A stretch of DNA of 64,000 nt, from the NCBI RefSeq assembly GCF_000967495.1, contig NZ_JXXU01000003.1, forward strand, positions 1 to 64,000. Reading direction: 5' to 3'. The notes beneath the pieces are model-generated. The model was given only the letters and a program-made list of their open reading frames with translations. It ran no database searches and was not told the DNA's origin. Below, piece after piece: positions 19,244 to 28,317 of the stretch. Positions within the stretch are counted from its first letter, which is position 1; every line of letters begins with the position of its first letter. The translations under genes were made by a program, and so were the position numbers. The DNA comes from Vibrio neptunius (lineage in GTDB: Bacteria; Pseudomonadota; Gammaproteobacteria; Enterobacterales; Vibrionaceae).

Positions 19244-19800
19244 AACGATATTTCCTTATAATAGAAATTTAATCTCATTTCGCAAGATGATCTATTATCT
19301 TTGTGTAGTTTTTTATTTATTCGACAACTTTTTTTTATATAATCATTCCATGATTTTAGCCTCTGTTCTACGTATGTATTATTATTTCCTCGACTGGATA
19401 TTAAATAGGCCAATTCCACATTTTTATTTTCTATATAGTTAAACTCAATTAACCTTGCTTTGGTCACCCATGAATTGCATTCTGCGATTAAATACTTTGT
19501 CATTACGTCAGTAGTGGGTTCACCGCTAGGAAAAAACTCTGCTACAGAACAAGCTTGATTCTTATAATTTATCCATTCGATCTGGGACTCTTTGAAATCT
19601 TCGCCTAATTCGAATGTTCTCAACTTATTTTTGAGAGCTTTGTACCGAGTATTGAGCTCTGTGTCATATTGTTTATATTCTGACTGTCGCTGTTTGAGTT
19701 TTTCTGCATAGTTATTGTAAAAATCATACATCTGATAAGAAAACGAGTAGCCAGAGTATGTGATAATTATCAAAGTAAATATTCTTAATACTAAAATCAT
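19240..19800 (-). CDS. Exported protein with LprI-like (DUF1311) domain
   Basis: The 186-residue protein has an N-terminal hydrophobic segment (MILVLRIFTLIIITYSGYSFS). A central domain follows with the LprI/DUF1311 pattern: LNTRYKALKNKL, then ESQIEWINYKNQACSVAEF, then AECNSWVTKARLIEF, including paired Cys. LprI of mycobacteria inhibits lysozyme, and related domains are widespread in exported proteins. Whether this one inhibits a lysozyme is not shown. The stop overlaps the next gene's GTG start, so the two are coupled. A second His/Cys-poor tail of about 40 residues follows the domain. Confidence 0.65.
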   Translation of the reverse strand: MILVLRIFTLIIITYSGYSFSYQMYDFYNNYAEKLKQRQSEYKQYDTELNTRYKALKNKLRTFELGEDFKESQIEWINYKNQACSVAEFFPSGEPTTDVMTKYLIAECNSWVTKARLIEFNYIENKNVELAYLISSRGNNNTYVEQRLKSWNDYIKKSCRINKKLHKDNRSSCEMRLNFYYKEISL

Positions 19801-19863
19801 ATAGTTACCATGATTGTTATTTTAAATTAATCTCTTAATCTGAATTAATTAAACTGATATTTA

Positions 19864-20604
19864 CTAGTTAAGTGTTATATCTGATTCCAAAACATAGCCT
19901 TGAAAGCGGTCTGATTCCAGTTTATAGAACACGAAAAATTCAGACTCCATATACTCTTCTGTAGCACGAGTTACTATGATATCTTCATTTTCTTTGATAG
20001 ATATCTCTTTTAATTTGGTAATGATTTTTTCTCCACTTTTTTCATTTTTAATATCATAAAGCCAAATTGTTTTTGAGTTTGATTTTATCGCTACTAACTT
20101 CCTCTTTCTAGGGTCTTCGTCATAGGATATCATCATTTCTTTATTGTCTAATATCGAATAGTAATTACCCAAATTATCACTAAAATACATGTTTTCTAGC
20201 TTTATTTCTTTTTTATTTAGCTTGAAAGAGTACTCTATGCGACCACCAAATCCCATTGGCTTATCATAAAGTAAAATAGTATTATCAAAATAGGAAATAT
20301 CGCCACATAATGCGATCACGCTTTTGTCAGGAAGGCTTAAAATTCTTGCTTTATCGTGGTCAATTTTGGATAACACACCGCAATTATTTTCGTTTCGTAT
20401 GTAGACATAACTATTGAAGGGAGACGAAAGCCTCTCTAACCGATAGTTTTGTTCTAGATACTCAGATACACCTCTTAGGTCGAGTTCATTTATCACCTTT
20501 TTTTGTGAACTTTGACTAGTGTATGGATAAAGAACTCCACAGATAAGAATTAATATAACTTTAATGACTGTGGTTGTTCTCCTTGTAGTATTAAATAATA
20601 GCAT
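19864..20604 (-). CDS. Exported protein of unknown function with C-terminal SH3-like domain
   Basis: The 246-residue protein has an N-terminal hydrophobic signal region (VIKVILILICGVLYPYTS). The middle part is beta-rich with two Cys (NNCG and VIALCGD). The last ~55 residues (ENEDIIVTRATEEY, then FQGYVLESDITLN) look like a bacterial SH3 domain. A frameshifted paralogue lies two genes downstream. The ribosome binding site AAGGAG sits rather far (about 14 bases) from the ATG, so the start is not certain. No catalytic motif is visible. Confidence 0.6.
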   Translation of the reverse strand: MLLFNTTRRTTTVIKVILILICGVLYPYTSQSSQKKVINELDLRGVSEYLEQNYRLERLSSPFNSYVYIRNENNCGVLSKIDHDKARILSLPDKSVIALCGDISYFDNTILLYDKPMGFGGRIEYSFKLNKKEIKLENMYFSDNLGNYYSILDNKEMMISYDEDPRKRKLVAIKSNSKTIWLYDIKNEKSGEKIITKLKEISIKENEDIIVTRATEEYMESEFFVFYKLESDRFQGYVLESDITLN

Positions 20605-20682
20605 TTAAAGTTTATTTACTCCTTACGAATCAAATTAACGCTAGAATCATTATATAAATTGATTTAAAGTTCACTCGATAAA

Positions 20683-21744
20683 TTACCAATCCCCATTCCA
20701 ATACTCGGTTCTTTGGACTTCAGTAAAAAATTTGAGATCTGGAAATGATTCGTATCTCCCACGTTTTTTTAAATCTTCTCGCTTAAAAAATACCCTGTCC
20801 CATTTACCATTTGAATTCTTTTTTTCTGCTGATAGTATTATATTTGAAGTTACATTCTTATATAAGTATTTGTACTTTCCGATGTGAAAAAATATAGATT
20901 TATCGTTAACGGAACCGCCAGACTCATTAACATAGTAAAATTTTCTTCTAGAGCTTTCGCTAAAGGTCAATTCTACGTTGTCTATATTTCCGTATCTATA
21001 TATAACATCCTGTTTATCAAGGCAAAATGATACTAAATTGTCATTCTCCAATACTACTGTTGATAGTACTAACTCATTTTTGTAGCAAAGTGATTGGCTA
21101 TGAAATTCTAATTTTATTTTGTAATTGTTTTTTAGGTTATTTAATCTTTCATTTATGACGTTATAATCAGAAATCTTATTATTTTTCTTTAGAATCTTAT
21201 TCGATATCTCCATATAGAAAGACTTATTTTCATCGGTGATTGGATAGCATGCCATGTAACTTTCGATTGTAAAATCGATATCTTGATAATCAATATCACT
21301 GACCATCAGTTTGGGAGGCAGTTGCTCAGAATGATTAGGTATATTTATTTCTCCATAGGATGTAAGTAGCTTGCTATCAGTAGACCAGTTTGCCCCGCAT
21401 ACCTCACCACTATAGGTACCAATTACACATCCTGAATCCACTCTTACTATGTCACAATAACCTTTTATCTCTTCTGATTCTTTTCCTGATTCATCAACGT
21501 ATGAGCTAATAAGCGTTTTCTGTATGATTATATGTTTGCTGTCTGGTGACATTGATATCGAGTCTGGATATTTATCTATTAAAAATCTATTTACTTCAGG
21601 ATATAGATTAAACTTATCACCACGAGTAGAAATGAATTCTATATTATCATTACCAAATTTTAATACTTTAGCATTCAAGAAATTCGGAAATAAAACTATA
21701 AGTAAGAATAATCTTATCAATGTGTCTTTCCTAATATTCAACAT
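20683..21744 (-). CDS. Exported protein of unknown function, sharing a C-terminal domain with a neighbour
   Basis: The frame is open up to 21927, but the ATG at 21744 opens a proper signal peptide (MLNIRKDTLIRLFLLIVLFP) and is preferred, giving 353 residues. The N-terminal half contains propeller-like strands (SISMSPDSKHIIIQ, GANWSTDSKLLTSYG). The C-terminal half carries the pattern LVSFCLDKQDVIYRYGNIDN and then FFHIGKYKYLYKN, which matches the second domain of the protein at 15589-16476. It is the first gene of the AT-rich leftward run, and I see no clear promoter. Confidence 0.6.
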   Translation of the reverse strand: MLNIRKDTLIRLFLLIVLFPNFLNAKVLKFGNDNIEFISTRGDKFNLYPEVNRFLIDKYPDSISMSPDSKHIIIQKTLISSYVDESGKESEEIKGYCDIVRVDSGCVIGTYSGEVCGANWSTDSKLLTSYGEINIPNHSEQLPPKLMVSDIDYQDIDFTIESYMACYPITDENKSFYMEISNKILKKNNKISDYNVINERLNNLKNNYKIKLEFHSQSLCYKNELVLSTVVLENDNLVSFCLDKQDVIYRYGNIDNVELTFSESSRRKFYYVNESGGSVNDKSIFFHIGKYKYLYKNVTSNIILSAEKKNSNGKWDRVFFKREDLKKRGRYESFPDLKFFTEVQRTEYWNGDW

Positions 21745-22088
21745 CGGACACCAACAAAAAATTTCTTTATTATTAAAAAGAAAAGTGTTAACTATATTAT
21801 ATATTTTTATAGATGTTCTTATAAAATTTCTTAACCAATTTAGAATATCAACAATTATATAAAACAAAGTCTGTATCGATCTAACCAAAAGACTAGTTAA
21901 AATGCCCGATTGGCTATACCAAGTCACTAAATTGATAGATTTGTGCTGGACGTCTCACAAAAAGGTTTGGGCCATACTGTGATGCTCTTCAATACGCGGT
22001 GTTTGCATGACATCCAAAACTGCGAATGTTACGGTTGTCTTTGTCCAAAAGTAACAGGTGTATCGCTTAGCTCAGATGAGAGGGGACT

Positions 22089-23251
22089 ATGATTACCGCG
22101 TTGGCGATTAAAAACTATCGTTCAATTCTAAATCTGGTTATGCCACTAGGCAGATTGAATGTGATAACGGGAGCTAATGGTTCCGGTAAATCCAATTTAT
22201 ATAAAGCTCTGCGTTTGTTGGCTGATACCGCGCAAGGTGGTGTTGTATCTGCGCTAGCAACTGAAGGTGGCCTTGATTCAACATTTTGGGCAGGGCCGGA
22301 AAAGATAACCAACTCGATGAAGCGAGGTGAACACGCCGTTGAAGCCACGGTTAGGCAGAATGTTAAACGTCTCAAGCTTGGCTTCGCAACCGAAGAGTTT
22401 AGTTACGCGATTTCGTTGGGTTTACCAGCACCGACTATGTCAATGTTTGGTTTTGACCCTGAGATCAAACGAGAATGTATTTGGAATGGTCCGTTTTATC
22501 GACCTGCCAGTGCGTTAATAGACAGAAATGGCTCAGCAATTAAAGCGCGTGAAGGACGAAAATGGCAAGTCATTTCTAGCCATATTGCCACGTATCATAG
22601 CCTGTTTGATCAAATTGCCGACCCGATGGCCACGCCAGAGGCGTTTATGCTGCGAGAAACGATTCGCGGCTGGCGTTCTACGATCACTTCAGGACTGACA
22701 AAGACGCCCCAGCTAGGCAGCCTCAGCTTGGCACTCGCACTCCGGTTTTACATCATGATGGCCGTGATCTGGCTGCTGCCTTACAAACCATTATCGAAAT
22801 TGGTGATAAAGAGGTGCTTTATAAAGCCATCGACTATGCTTTTCCTGGCGCTAGCATCCGCATCGTCAATCAGGTCGATGGTCGATTTTCATTGGAGTTT
22901 TCCCAGCACGGACTTTTAAGGCCATTAAGTGGTGCTGAGTTGTCCGATGGGACTTTACGTTACTTGCTATGGGTGGCCGCTCTTCTCACGCCTCGACCAC
23001 CAAGTCTGATGATTCTCAATGAGCCTGAAACCAGTCTTCATCCCGATTTGTTGCCTGCTTTGGCGCGTTTGATTTCTCACGCGGCCGAGAATACTCAGGT
23101 CTGGGTTGTGTCTCATGCTCCACGTTTGATTGCGGCGTTGTCGGAGCATCCAGAATGTAATGCTATTCAACTGGACAAGGAGTTTGGTCAGACGATTATT
23201 CCGGGTTTGGACCCTCTTTCATCGCCAAATTGGTATTGGCCTGATTCTTAA
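22089..23251 (+). pseudogene. AAA-family ATPase (RecF/SMC-like) broken by a one-base frameshift
   Basis: The ATG at 22089 has a strong ribosome binding site (GAGAGGGG). The product opens with ITALAIKNYRSI and a Walker A motif TGANGSGKSNLYKAL, typical of AAA_21-type ATPases. The frame is lost near 22676: GWRS is read where the other frame continues YDHFRTDKD. Adding one T in the TT at 22676-22677 joins both parts into a protein of about 387 residues. The second part carries the signature LSGAELSDGTLRYL, Walker B-like LMILNEPETSLHPDLL and the His switch VVSHAP. The role is unknown; related proteins occur in defence and repair systems. Real loss and sequencing error cannot be separated here. Confidence 0.75.
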
Positions 23252-23300
23252 ACAGAAAAAATCGTAATGTAATTTTTCTCCCTAAAAAGGGAATCAAATA

Positions 23301-23387
23301 ATGGTCTATGCACCTCTCGTTAAACGTCAATCGCGACTAAACTCAACGTTACGTTCAATCAAAAGCGGTCTTTCTGGGAGGGCATAA
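23301..23387 (+). CDS. Possible 28-residue leader ORF coupled to the MBL hydrolase gene
   Basis: An ATG at 23301, with AAAAGGG about 9 bases upstream, opens a 28-codon basic peptide (MVYAPLVKRQSRLNS and so on). Its stop overlaps the next ATG as TAATG. The overlap suggests coupling, but the short length makes chance plausible. Confidence 0.3.
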   Translation: MVYAPLVKRQSRLNSTLRSIKSGLSGRA

Positions 23388-24142
23388 TGACAACCCAAAA
23401 TATTCAGCACTTTTTTCATCCTCAATCCGGTAGCCTGAGTTATGTTGTGGCAGATTCGGACACCAATGAGGCAATAGTCATTGATCCTGTTGCTGATTAT
23501 GATGAGGAAAACTGTCAGATCAGTTTTGAATCCGCGCAGCAAATTATTGACCATATTGAACAAAATCAACTTCATGTCACCGCGATTCTTGAAACACATA
23601 TTCATGCTGATCATTTGTCGGGTTCGTTCTATCTTAGTAAAGTACTACAAGCGCCAATCTACATTTCTGATCATGTCAAAGAGGTTTACGCTAGCTGCAA
23701 GGATGATCTGTCACTCACCGATCTTTATCACTTTGAGCATTTCTTACTGGAAAATGAGCAACTGGATTTTGGTCATTCGCATATAGAAATCTTGGAAACC
23801 CCAGGGCATCCGCCATCTGATCTAACCTTTAAGATTGGTGACGCATTGTTTGTGGGGGACTCACATTTGCATTCGCGAGAAGGGTCGTCGGTTGAAGCGA
23901 CTGATCCGACGTATGAGTCATTGGCGAAGATATACGAGCTCAAAGATTCGACTCAAGTCTACCTATGTCACAATGAGCCAAGCGGTTCAGACGAGTTGAT
24001 TTATAAGACGACACTAGGTGATGAATTACACCAACAGGGCTCTGTTCATCAGTCTAGTGCCACAAGGCCAAAACTTCCGACCCCGAAACTGATTAGCTCC
24101 GCGTTAGAGTACAATCTGACTGCAATGCGTCCACCTATGTAG
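23387..24142 (+). CDS. MBL-fold metallo-hydrolase, persulfide-dioxygenase-like
   Basis: The 251-residue protein has the metal-binding motif THIHADHLSG near residue 70. Further ligands lie in ETPGHPPSD, FVGDSH and YLCHNEP, so the set expected for ETHE1/glyoxalase-II-like enzymes is complete. The segment after FVGD reads SHLHSREGSSVEATD instead of the usual GTxRxDFPGG of persulfide dioxygenases, so substrate preference may differ. The start has a ribosome binding site GGGAGG. No rhodanese domain is attached. It may oxidise glutathione persulfide or cleave a thioester; this is not settled. Confidence 0.8.
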   Translation: MTTQNIQHFFHPQSGSLSYVVADSDTNEAIVIDPVADYDEENCQISFESAQQIIDHIEQNQLHVTAILETHIHADHLSGSFYLSKVLQAPIYISDHVKEVYASCKDDLSLTDLYHFEHFLLENEQLDFGHSHIEILETPGHPPSDLTFKIGDALFVGDSHLHSREGSSVEATDPTYESLAKIYELKDSTQVYLCHNEPSGSDELIYKTTLGDELHQQGSVHQSSATRPKLPTPKLISSALEYNLTAMRPPM

Positions 24143-24260
24143 TTCGCATACTGCTATCTTATTGAGTTTATTGCTTGTCAAAATTCATCACCAGATAACA
24201 TTGATGTCATGAATGCTGTGTTAAATCGTCCGCGTGTTTAACTCCACAGGAATAACAATC

Positions 24261-25628
24261 ATGACACAAGGACTAACAGCGTTTCGTTGGCTAATTCTGC
24301 TGCTTTTTATGTTTGCTACCTCTGCGCAGGCGAGCAATAAGAAGGTTTTACTGGTCGGTATTGATGGCATGCAGTTTGAACATATCGGTAAATTGTCGAC
24401 CCCTGCTTTTGATCGTCTCCAGATAACGAAAGCTTATGCTGGAGGTGTCAAAGGGCGATTCAGTGAACAGAAGACCAGCAGCGGCCCAGGTTGGACGACG
24501 ATTCTAACGGGTGTTTGGGTCAACAAACATGGCATATCGAGCAATAGTGTTGGCCCCGCTGATTCTGAATGGCCGAGTATCTTTCGTCAGGTTCACACTG
24601 CTAACGACCAAGCTCAGATGTATTCATTTTCGACCTGGGGAACGATTAATACACTGTATTTCCCTGCAGATATGCCTCTGTTGACAGCTCATTCTGAAGG
24701 GGGCGGTGACGATGACAGTGTAAATCGAACCTTGGATGTTCTGAACTCTCAAAGCCCTGATCTAATTTTTATTCATTTGGATGAGCCTGATAGTGCAGGT
24801 CATAGCCATGGCTGGGGTGACGAGTACGATAAATCAATTACAGACAGCGATGCTAGGCTGGGTAAACTGCTAGATGCGGTTGAGAAACGCCAGCTTGAAA
24901 AGAACGAGGATTGGTTAGTTCTGGTCACCACAGATCATGGCCGCAATGCTAGAACAGGCAGTGGTCATGGTAACCAGACTACGAGTGAAAAGACCATTTT
25001 TATTGCTTCCAACCAAACTTTGCACAACCATTATCAGTCTTATGTTTCGGTAGCGAACCAAGACTTTGACGGCCTGTATAACCTGCCAGCCCAAACCTTT
25101 ATTGTGCCAACGATTTTAGAGTTTCTAGGTATCAAGCAAAATCGATTACGCCTTGATGGCTTTCCTCTTGTTGGCGATATAGAGGCGAAAAAAGCCTATG
25201 CCACGATTGAAAGTAAACGTTGCGGTTTGGAGTGGGATGCAGACAAGGGCTCTCCGATCGCGCTAGCCAGCTATGAGCATGTGGCAAAATTTGATTGTAA
25301 TGGCTCAGCCGATCCTGTGCAGGTCGAAGACGGTTACATCTATGCCAATATTTACGGCTCTTCCTGCGGATTGCAATGGCATGCCGCCAAAGGCACACCA
25401 AGCCCAATGGGTAGTAATGAGCATATAGCCAAGTTTGATTGCAGCAATGACGGCGACCCGCTGTCTATTAGTAGCAGCTACATTTACAGCCTGATTGAGA
25501 GCAAGCAGTGCGGTTTTGAATGGAATGCGAAAAGTGGTGTACCGGTGACGTTAGGGGGGTACGAACATGTCGCTAAGTTTGATTGTGATGGCAACGCGGA
25601 CCCACTCAGCTTCGAAGCAATGCGTTAA
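24261..25628 (+). CDS. Exported alkaline-phosphatase-superfamily phosphodiesterase with triplicated C-terminal repeat
   Basis: The ATG at 24261 opens a signal peptide (ending TSAQAS); an upstream in-frame GTG at 24234 is rejected. The catalytic domain (about residues 30-300) shows VLLVGIDGMQ, the nucleophile region SGPGWTTILTGVWVNKHG, and metal ligands in HLDEPDSAGHSHG, VTTDHGRN and GHGNQ. This is the nucleotide pyrophosphatase/phosphodiesterase branch. From about residue 313 the protein carries three ~48-residue repeats, each with C-G-(L/F)-x-W and (E)HxAKFDC. They probably form a small disulfide-bonded binding module. The substrate is unknown. Confidence 0.8.
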   Translation: MTQGLTAFRWLILLLFMFATSAQASNKKVLLVGIDGMQFEHIGKLSTPAFDRLQITKAYAGGVKGRFSEQKTSSGPGWTTILTGVWVNKHGISSNSVGPADSEWPSIFRQVHTANDQAQMYSFSTWGTINTLYFPADMPLLTAHSEGGGDDDSVNRTLDVLNSQSPDLIFIHLDEPDSAGHSHGWGDEYDKSITDSDARLGKLLDAVEKRQLEKNEDWLVLVTTDHGRNARTGSGHGNQTTSEKTIFIASNQTLHNHYQSYVSVANQDFDGLYNLPAQTFIVPTILEFLGIKQNRLRLDGFPLVGDIEAKKAYATIESKRCGLEWDADKGSPIALASYEHVAKFDCNGSADPVQVEDGYIYANIYGSSCGLQWHAAKGTPSPMGSNEHIAKFDCSNDGDPLSISSSYIYSLIESKQCGFEWNAKSGVPVTLGGYEHVAKFDCDGNADPLSFEAMR

Positions 25629-25647
25629 CGAAACCATCTGATGATTT

Positions 25648-25676
25648 GGCCTGAGCAGCTGTGCTCAGGCCAGTTT
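25648..25676. terminator. Bidirectional terminator between convergent genes
   Basis: A perfect 10-bp stem (GGCCTGAGCA / TGCTCAGGCC) with a 4-base loop is followed by AGTTTT. It lies between the phosphodiesterase and the convergent lysR gene. Confidence 0.75.
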
Positions 25677-25694
25677 TCGATAGGATGACACCAC

Positions 25695-26582
25695 TTAGCT
25701 TGGGGTGAGCGCGTTAGCTTCCAGAATCTTAATGAATTTGTTGACTGCTGGAGTGTAGACCGCTTCTCGCCGCGCTATCCAAGATGACTGCCAGTAAATA
25801 TTCGATTCTAGTGGAATCTCAGCCAGCTGTTGTTCTTGAATCTCGCGGGAAAAGAGCAGTTTCGGGCCCGCGGTGACAAAGTCTGATGTCTTGACCAGAG
25901 ATTTCGATGTGGTGTAGTTATCGCAGGTGATCTGGACGAAGTCACTGTTGAACTGACTTGAGTGATGGCTTTTGAGTGTGTTACCCGCATCAGGCGCAAT
26001 CACTGGGTACTGTTTAAGCTTATCCCAATTGGGTTTCTTGTCGCTAAACAATGGATGCTCTGGACGAGCGACAAACACTATAGGCGCACCTTGCACAGGG
26101 GCGGAAATCAGCTCATTGGGTAAGTCATCAATGTTAAATGGTCCTACAGCGACATCAAGGTGGCCATCCATTGTCATAGTGAGCAGTTCACTGGCATTCG
26201 CGGTTTTGAGTAACGTCTTGACCTGGCTGGTTTGCTCGACAAAACCCAATAGGACTTTGGGAAAGTATAGTTGCTCAATGATAGGCCCAACACCGATATT
26301 CAGCTTACCGCCTTCTAGAGAAGCAAGTCGTTCGACGTGTCGGCACATGGAATCCAATTTGGCCTGCACCAACTGTCCGTTTTTTATCAGGTAGTTAGTC
26401 ACGTCAGTCGGTTGCATTCCTGAGCTATGACGGAAAAACAACTTTACATTCAGAGTCTGTTCCAGTCGTGAAATACGCTTGCTCAAAGTTGGCTGCGACA
26501 TATAAAGCTCGTCAGCAGCCTTGTTGATACTGCCCAATTCTGTCACTTTCTGCAGTAGCTTTATATCCGAAACATCAAGCAT
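25695..26582 (-). CDS. LysR-family transcriptional regulator
   Basis: The ATG at 26582 has a ribosome binding site (AAGAGAAG) and opens MLDVSDIKLLQKV, a normal LysR start; the 22 extra codons possible upstream are rejected. The 295-residue protein has an N-terminal winged helix with INKAADELYMSQPTLSKRIS (about residues 17-36). A LysR substrate-binding domain follows. It is transcribed divergently from an aldehyde dehydrogenase gene 255 bases away. In this family that usually means direct control of the divergent gene, with an aldehyde or its acid as a possible inducer. Confidence 0.9.
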   Translation of the reverse strand: MLDVSDIKLLQKVTELGSINKAADELYMSQPTLSKRISRLEQTLNVKLFFRHSSGMQPTDVTNYLIKNGQLVQAKLDSMCRHVERLASLEGGKLNIGVGPIIEQLYFPKVLLGFVEQTSQVKTLLKTANASELLTMTMDGHLDVAVGPFNIDDLPNELISAPVQGAPIVFVARPEHPLFSDKKPNWDKLKQYPVIAPDAGNTLKSHHSSQFNSDFVQITCDNYTTSKSLVKTSDFVTAGPKLLFSREIQEQQLAEIPLESNIYWQSSWIARREAVYTPAVNKFIKILEANALTPS

Positions 26583-26837
26583 AGTTCTTCTCTTCAATTG
26601 TCGACCACATAGCACATTAGCAAATGAGTCAGTGTGGGTTGGTTTCATGGCTATTGATTGTATGCCACTGGTAGAGTTTGGCTAATGAAGGATCTTTCCA
26701 ACACCGACAAACTTTGTGCATAGCTCCAGTATAAACTTGGTTATTCCAATTTTTGGCAACGGGTAAGAAAAATATTCAATTATTTTATTGCCGTTCTCTT
26801 CGTATAATTTGTGTAAATCAGATTGGAGGACAGAATT

Positions 26838-28286
26838 ATGACAGCCGTAATGATAGACCACTCACACTCTTCATTTGACAACCTAAGTCAGGTGCTTGAC
26901 GTTCAGAAACAAGCATTTGCAGAAAACCCAATGCCAAATGCAGATGAGCGTATCGCTAAGCTGAAAAAGCTGAACTACGCGGTGTTGGACTACAAAGATA
27001 AGCTTATTGAGGCTGTCAGTGCTGACTTCAGTAACCGTAGTTCGGCGGAAACCATTATGGTGGAGATTCTTGCTGCATTGGAAGGTATTGCATACAACAA
27101 AAAGCATTTACGCAATTGGATGAAAGCGCAAAAACGCCATGTGCCTCTTTCCCTTAAGCCGTCTCGGGTTGAAGTTAGATATCAACCACTCGGTGTGATT
27201 GGCATCGTTGTCCCTTGGAACTTCCCGATTTTTCTGGGTTTATCACCGCTTATCGGTGCGCTTGCGGCAGGCAATCGAGCCATGATCAAAACATCAGAAT
27301 TTGCCCCGAACACGTCTACGGTAATGAAAGAGATGTTGAGCTCTATTTTTGATGATAATGAAGTGGCAGTTGTGGAAGGCGATGTTGAGGTCAGCAGTGC
27401 GTTCACCAAGCTACCTTTTGACCATTTAGTGTTTACGGGTGCAACCAGCGTTGGAAAATTAGTGATGAAGTCTGCGGCAGAGAACCTTACGCCTGTAACA
27501 CTGGAGCTTGGAGGGAAGTCGCCCGCTATTATTCACACTAGCTACTCTGCCAAAGAAGCGGCCAAACGTCTCGCATTTGGTAAGGCGATTAATGCGGGTC
27601 AGGTATGTGTGTCTCCTGACTATGTGTTCTGTCATCACTCTCAAGTGGAGGAGTTTTGCGAGGCATTTAGTGAAGTGTTCGCCAGCCGCTATCCAAGCAT
27701 GAAAAACAATCACGACTACACTGCGATCATTAATGAACGCCAGCTACACCGACTTCAGCAGTATCTACAAGATGCACAGGACAAAGGCGCAACATTAATT
27801 GAGATAAACCCTGAAAATGAAGACTTTTCGGGCACTCGAAAAATGCCAATGACGCTTGTGCTTAATCCAACGACCGACATGTTGGTGTTGCAGGAAGAGA
27901 TATTTGGTCCGATTCTTCCGGTTATCACCTATTCGGATATGTCGGAAGTGACTGAGTACGTTCAAGCGGGCGAGAGGCCACTAGCGCTGTACTACTTCGA
28001 TGATGATCAGCGCCGGGCAAATCAGCTTCTTGATACGACTCATTCTGGCGGTGCTTGCATCAACGATTCTATGATTCATGTGATGGCAGATGATATTCCT
28101 TTTGGCGGCGTGGGTGCATCAGGAATGGGACATTACCACGGTAAAGAGGGTTTTCTGAATTTCAGCAAAGCAAAGGGCGTGGTGAAGAAAGGAAAAATCG
28201 ATCTTGCGAGTATGATTGCTGCCCCATGGGACAATAAGATGTTTAATTTATTGGTTAAGTTCCGCTTATGGCGCTACAGTCGATGA
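26838..28286 (+). CDS. Aldehyde dehydrogenase, coniferyl aldehyde dehydrogenase-like
   Basis: The ATG at 26838 has GGAGGA 7 bases upstream; an earlier in-frame TTG at 26823 is rejected. The 482-residue NAD(P)-dependent enzyme shows PWNFPIFLGLSPLIGALAAG, the catalytic Glu in LELGGKSP and the nucleophilic Cys in INAGQVCVSPDYV. The PFGGVGASGMGHYHGKEGF ending is typical of class 3-type and coniferyl aldehyde dehydrogenases. It oxidises an aromatic or fatty aldehyde to the acid. A divergent LysR gene probably controls it. Confidence 0.9.
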   Translation: MTAVMIDHSHSSFDNLSQVLDVQKQAFAENPMPNADERIAKLKKLNYAVLDYKDKLIEAVSADFSNRSSAETIMVEILAALEGIAYNKKHLRNWMKAQKRHVPLSLKPSRVEVRYQPLGVIGIVVPWNFPIFLGLSPLIGALAAGNRAMIKTSEFAPNTSTVMKEMLSSIFDDNEVAVVEGDVEVSSAFTKLPFDHLVFTGATSVGKLVMKSAAENLTPVTLELGGKSPAIIHTSYSAKEAAKRLAFGKAINAGQVCVSPDYVFCHHSQVEEFCEAFSEVFASRYPSMKNNHDYTAIINERQLHRLQQYLQDAQDKGATLIEINPENEDFSGTRKMPMTLVLNPTTDMLVLQEEIFGPILPVITYSDMSEVTEYVQAGERPLALYYFDDDQRRANQLLDTTHSGGACINDSMIHVMADDIPFGGVGASGMGHYHGKEGFLNFSKAKGVVKKGKIDLASMIAAPWDNKMFNLLVKFRLWRYSR

Positions 28287-28317
28287 GCTATGTAATACAT
28301 GAAAAGGGGACTTTTTA

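Noticed and set aside
21745..21927. A 61-codon N-terminal extension of the first gene of the exported-protein island
   Set aside because: It would put a second hydrophobic segment before a proper signal peptide that begins at the ATG at 21744, and it has no family-like sequence.
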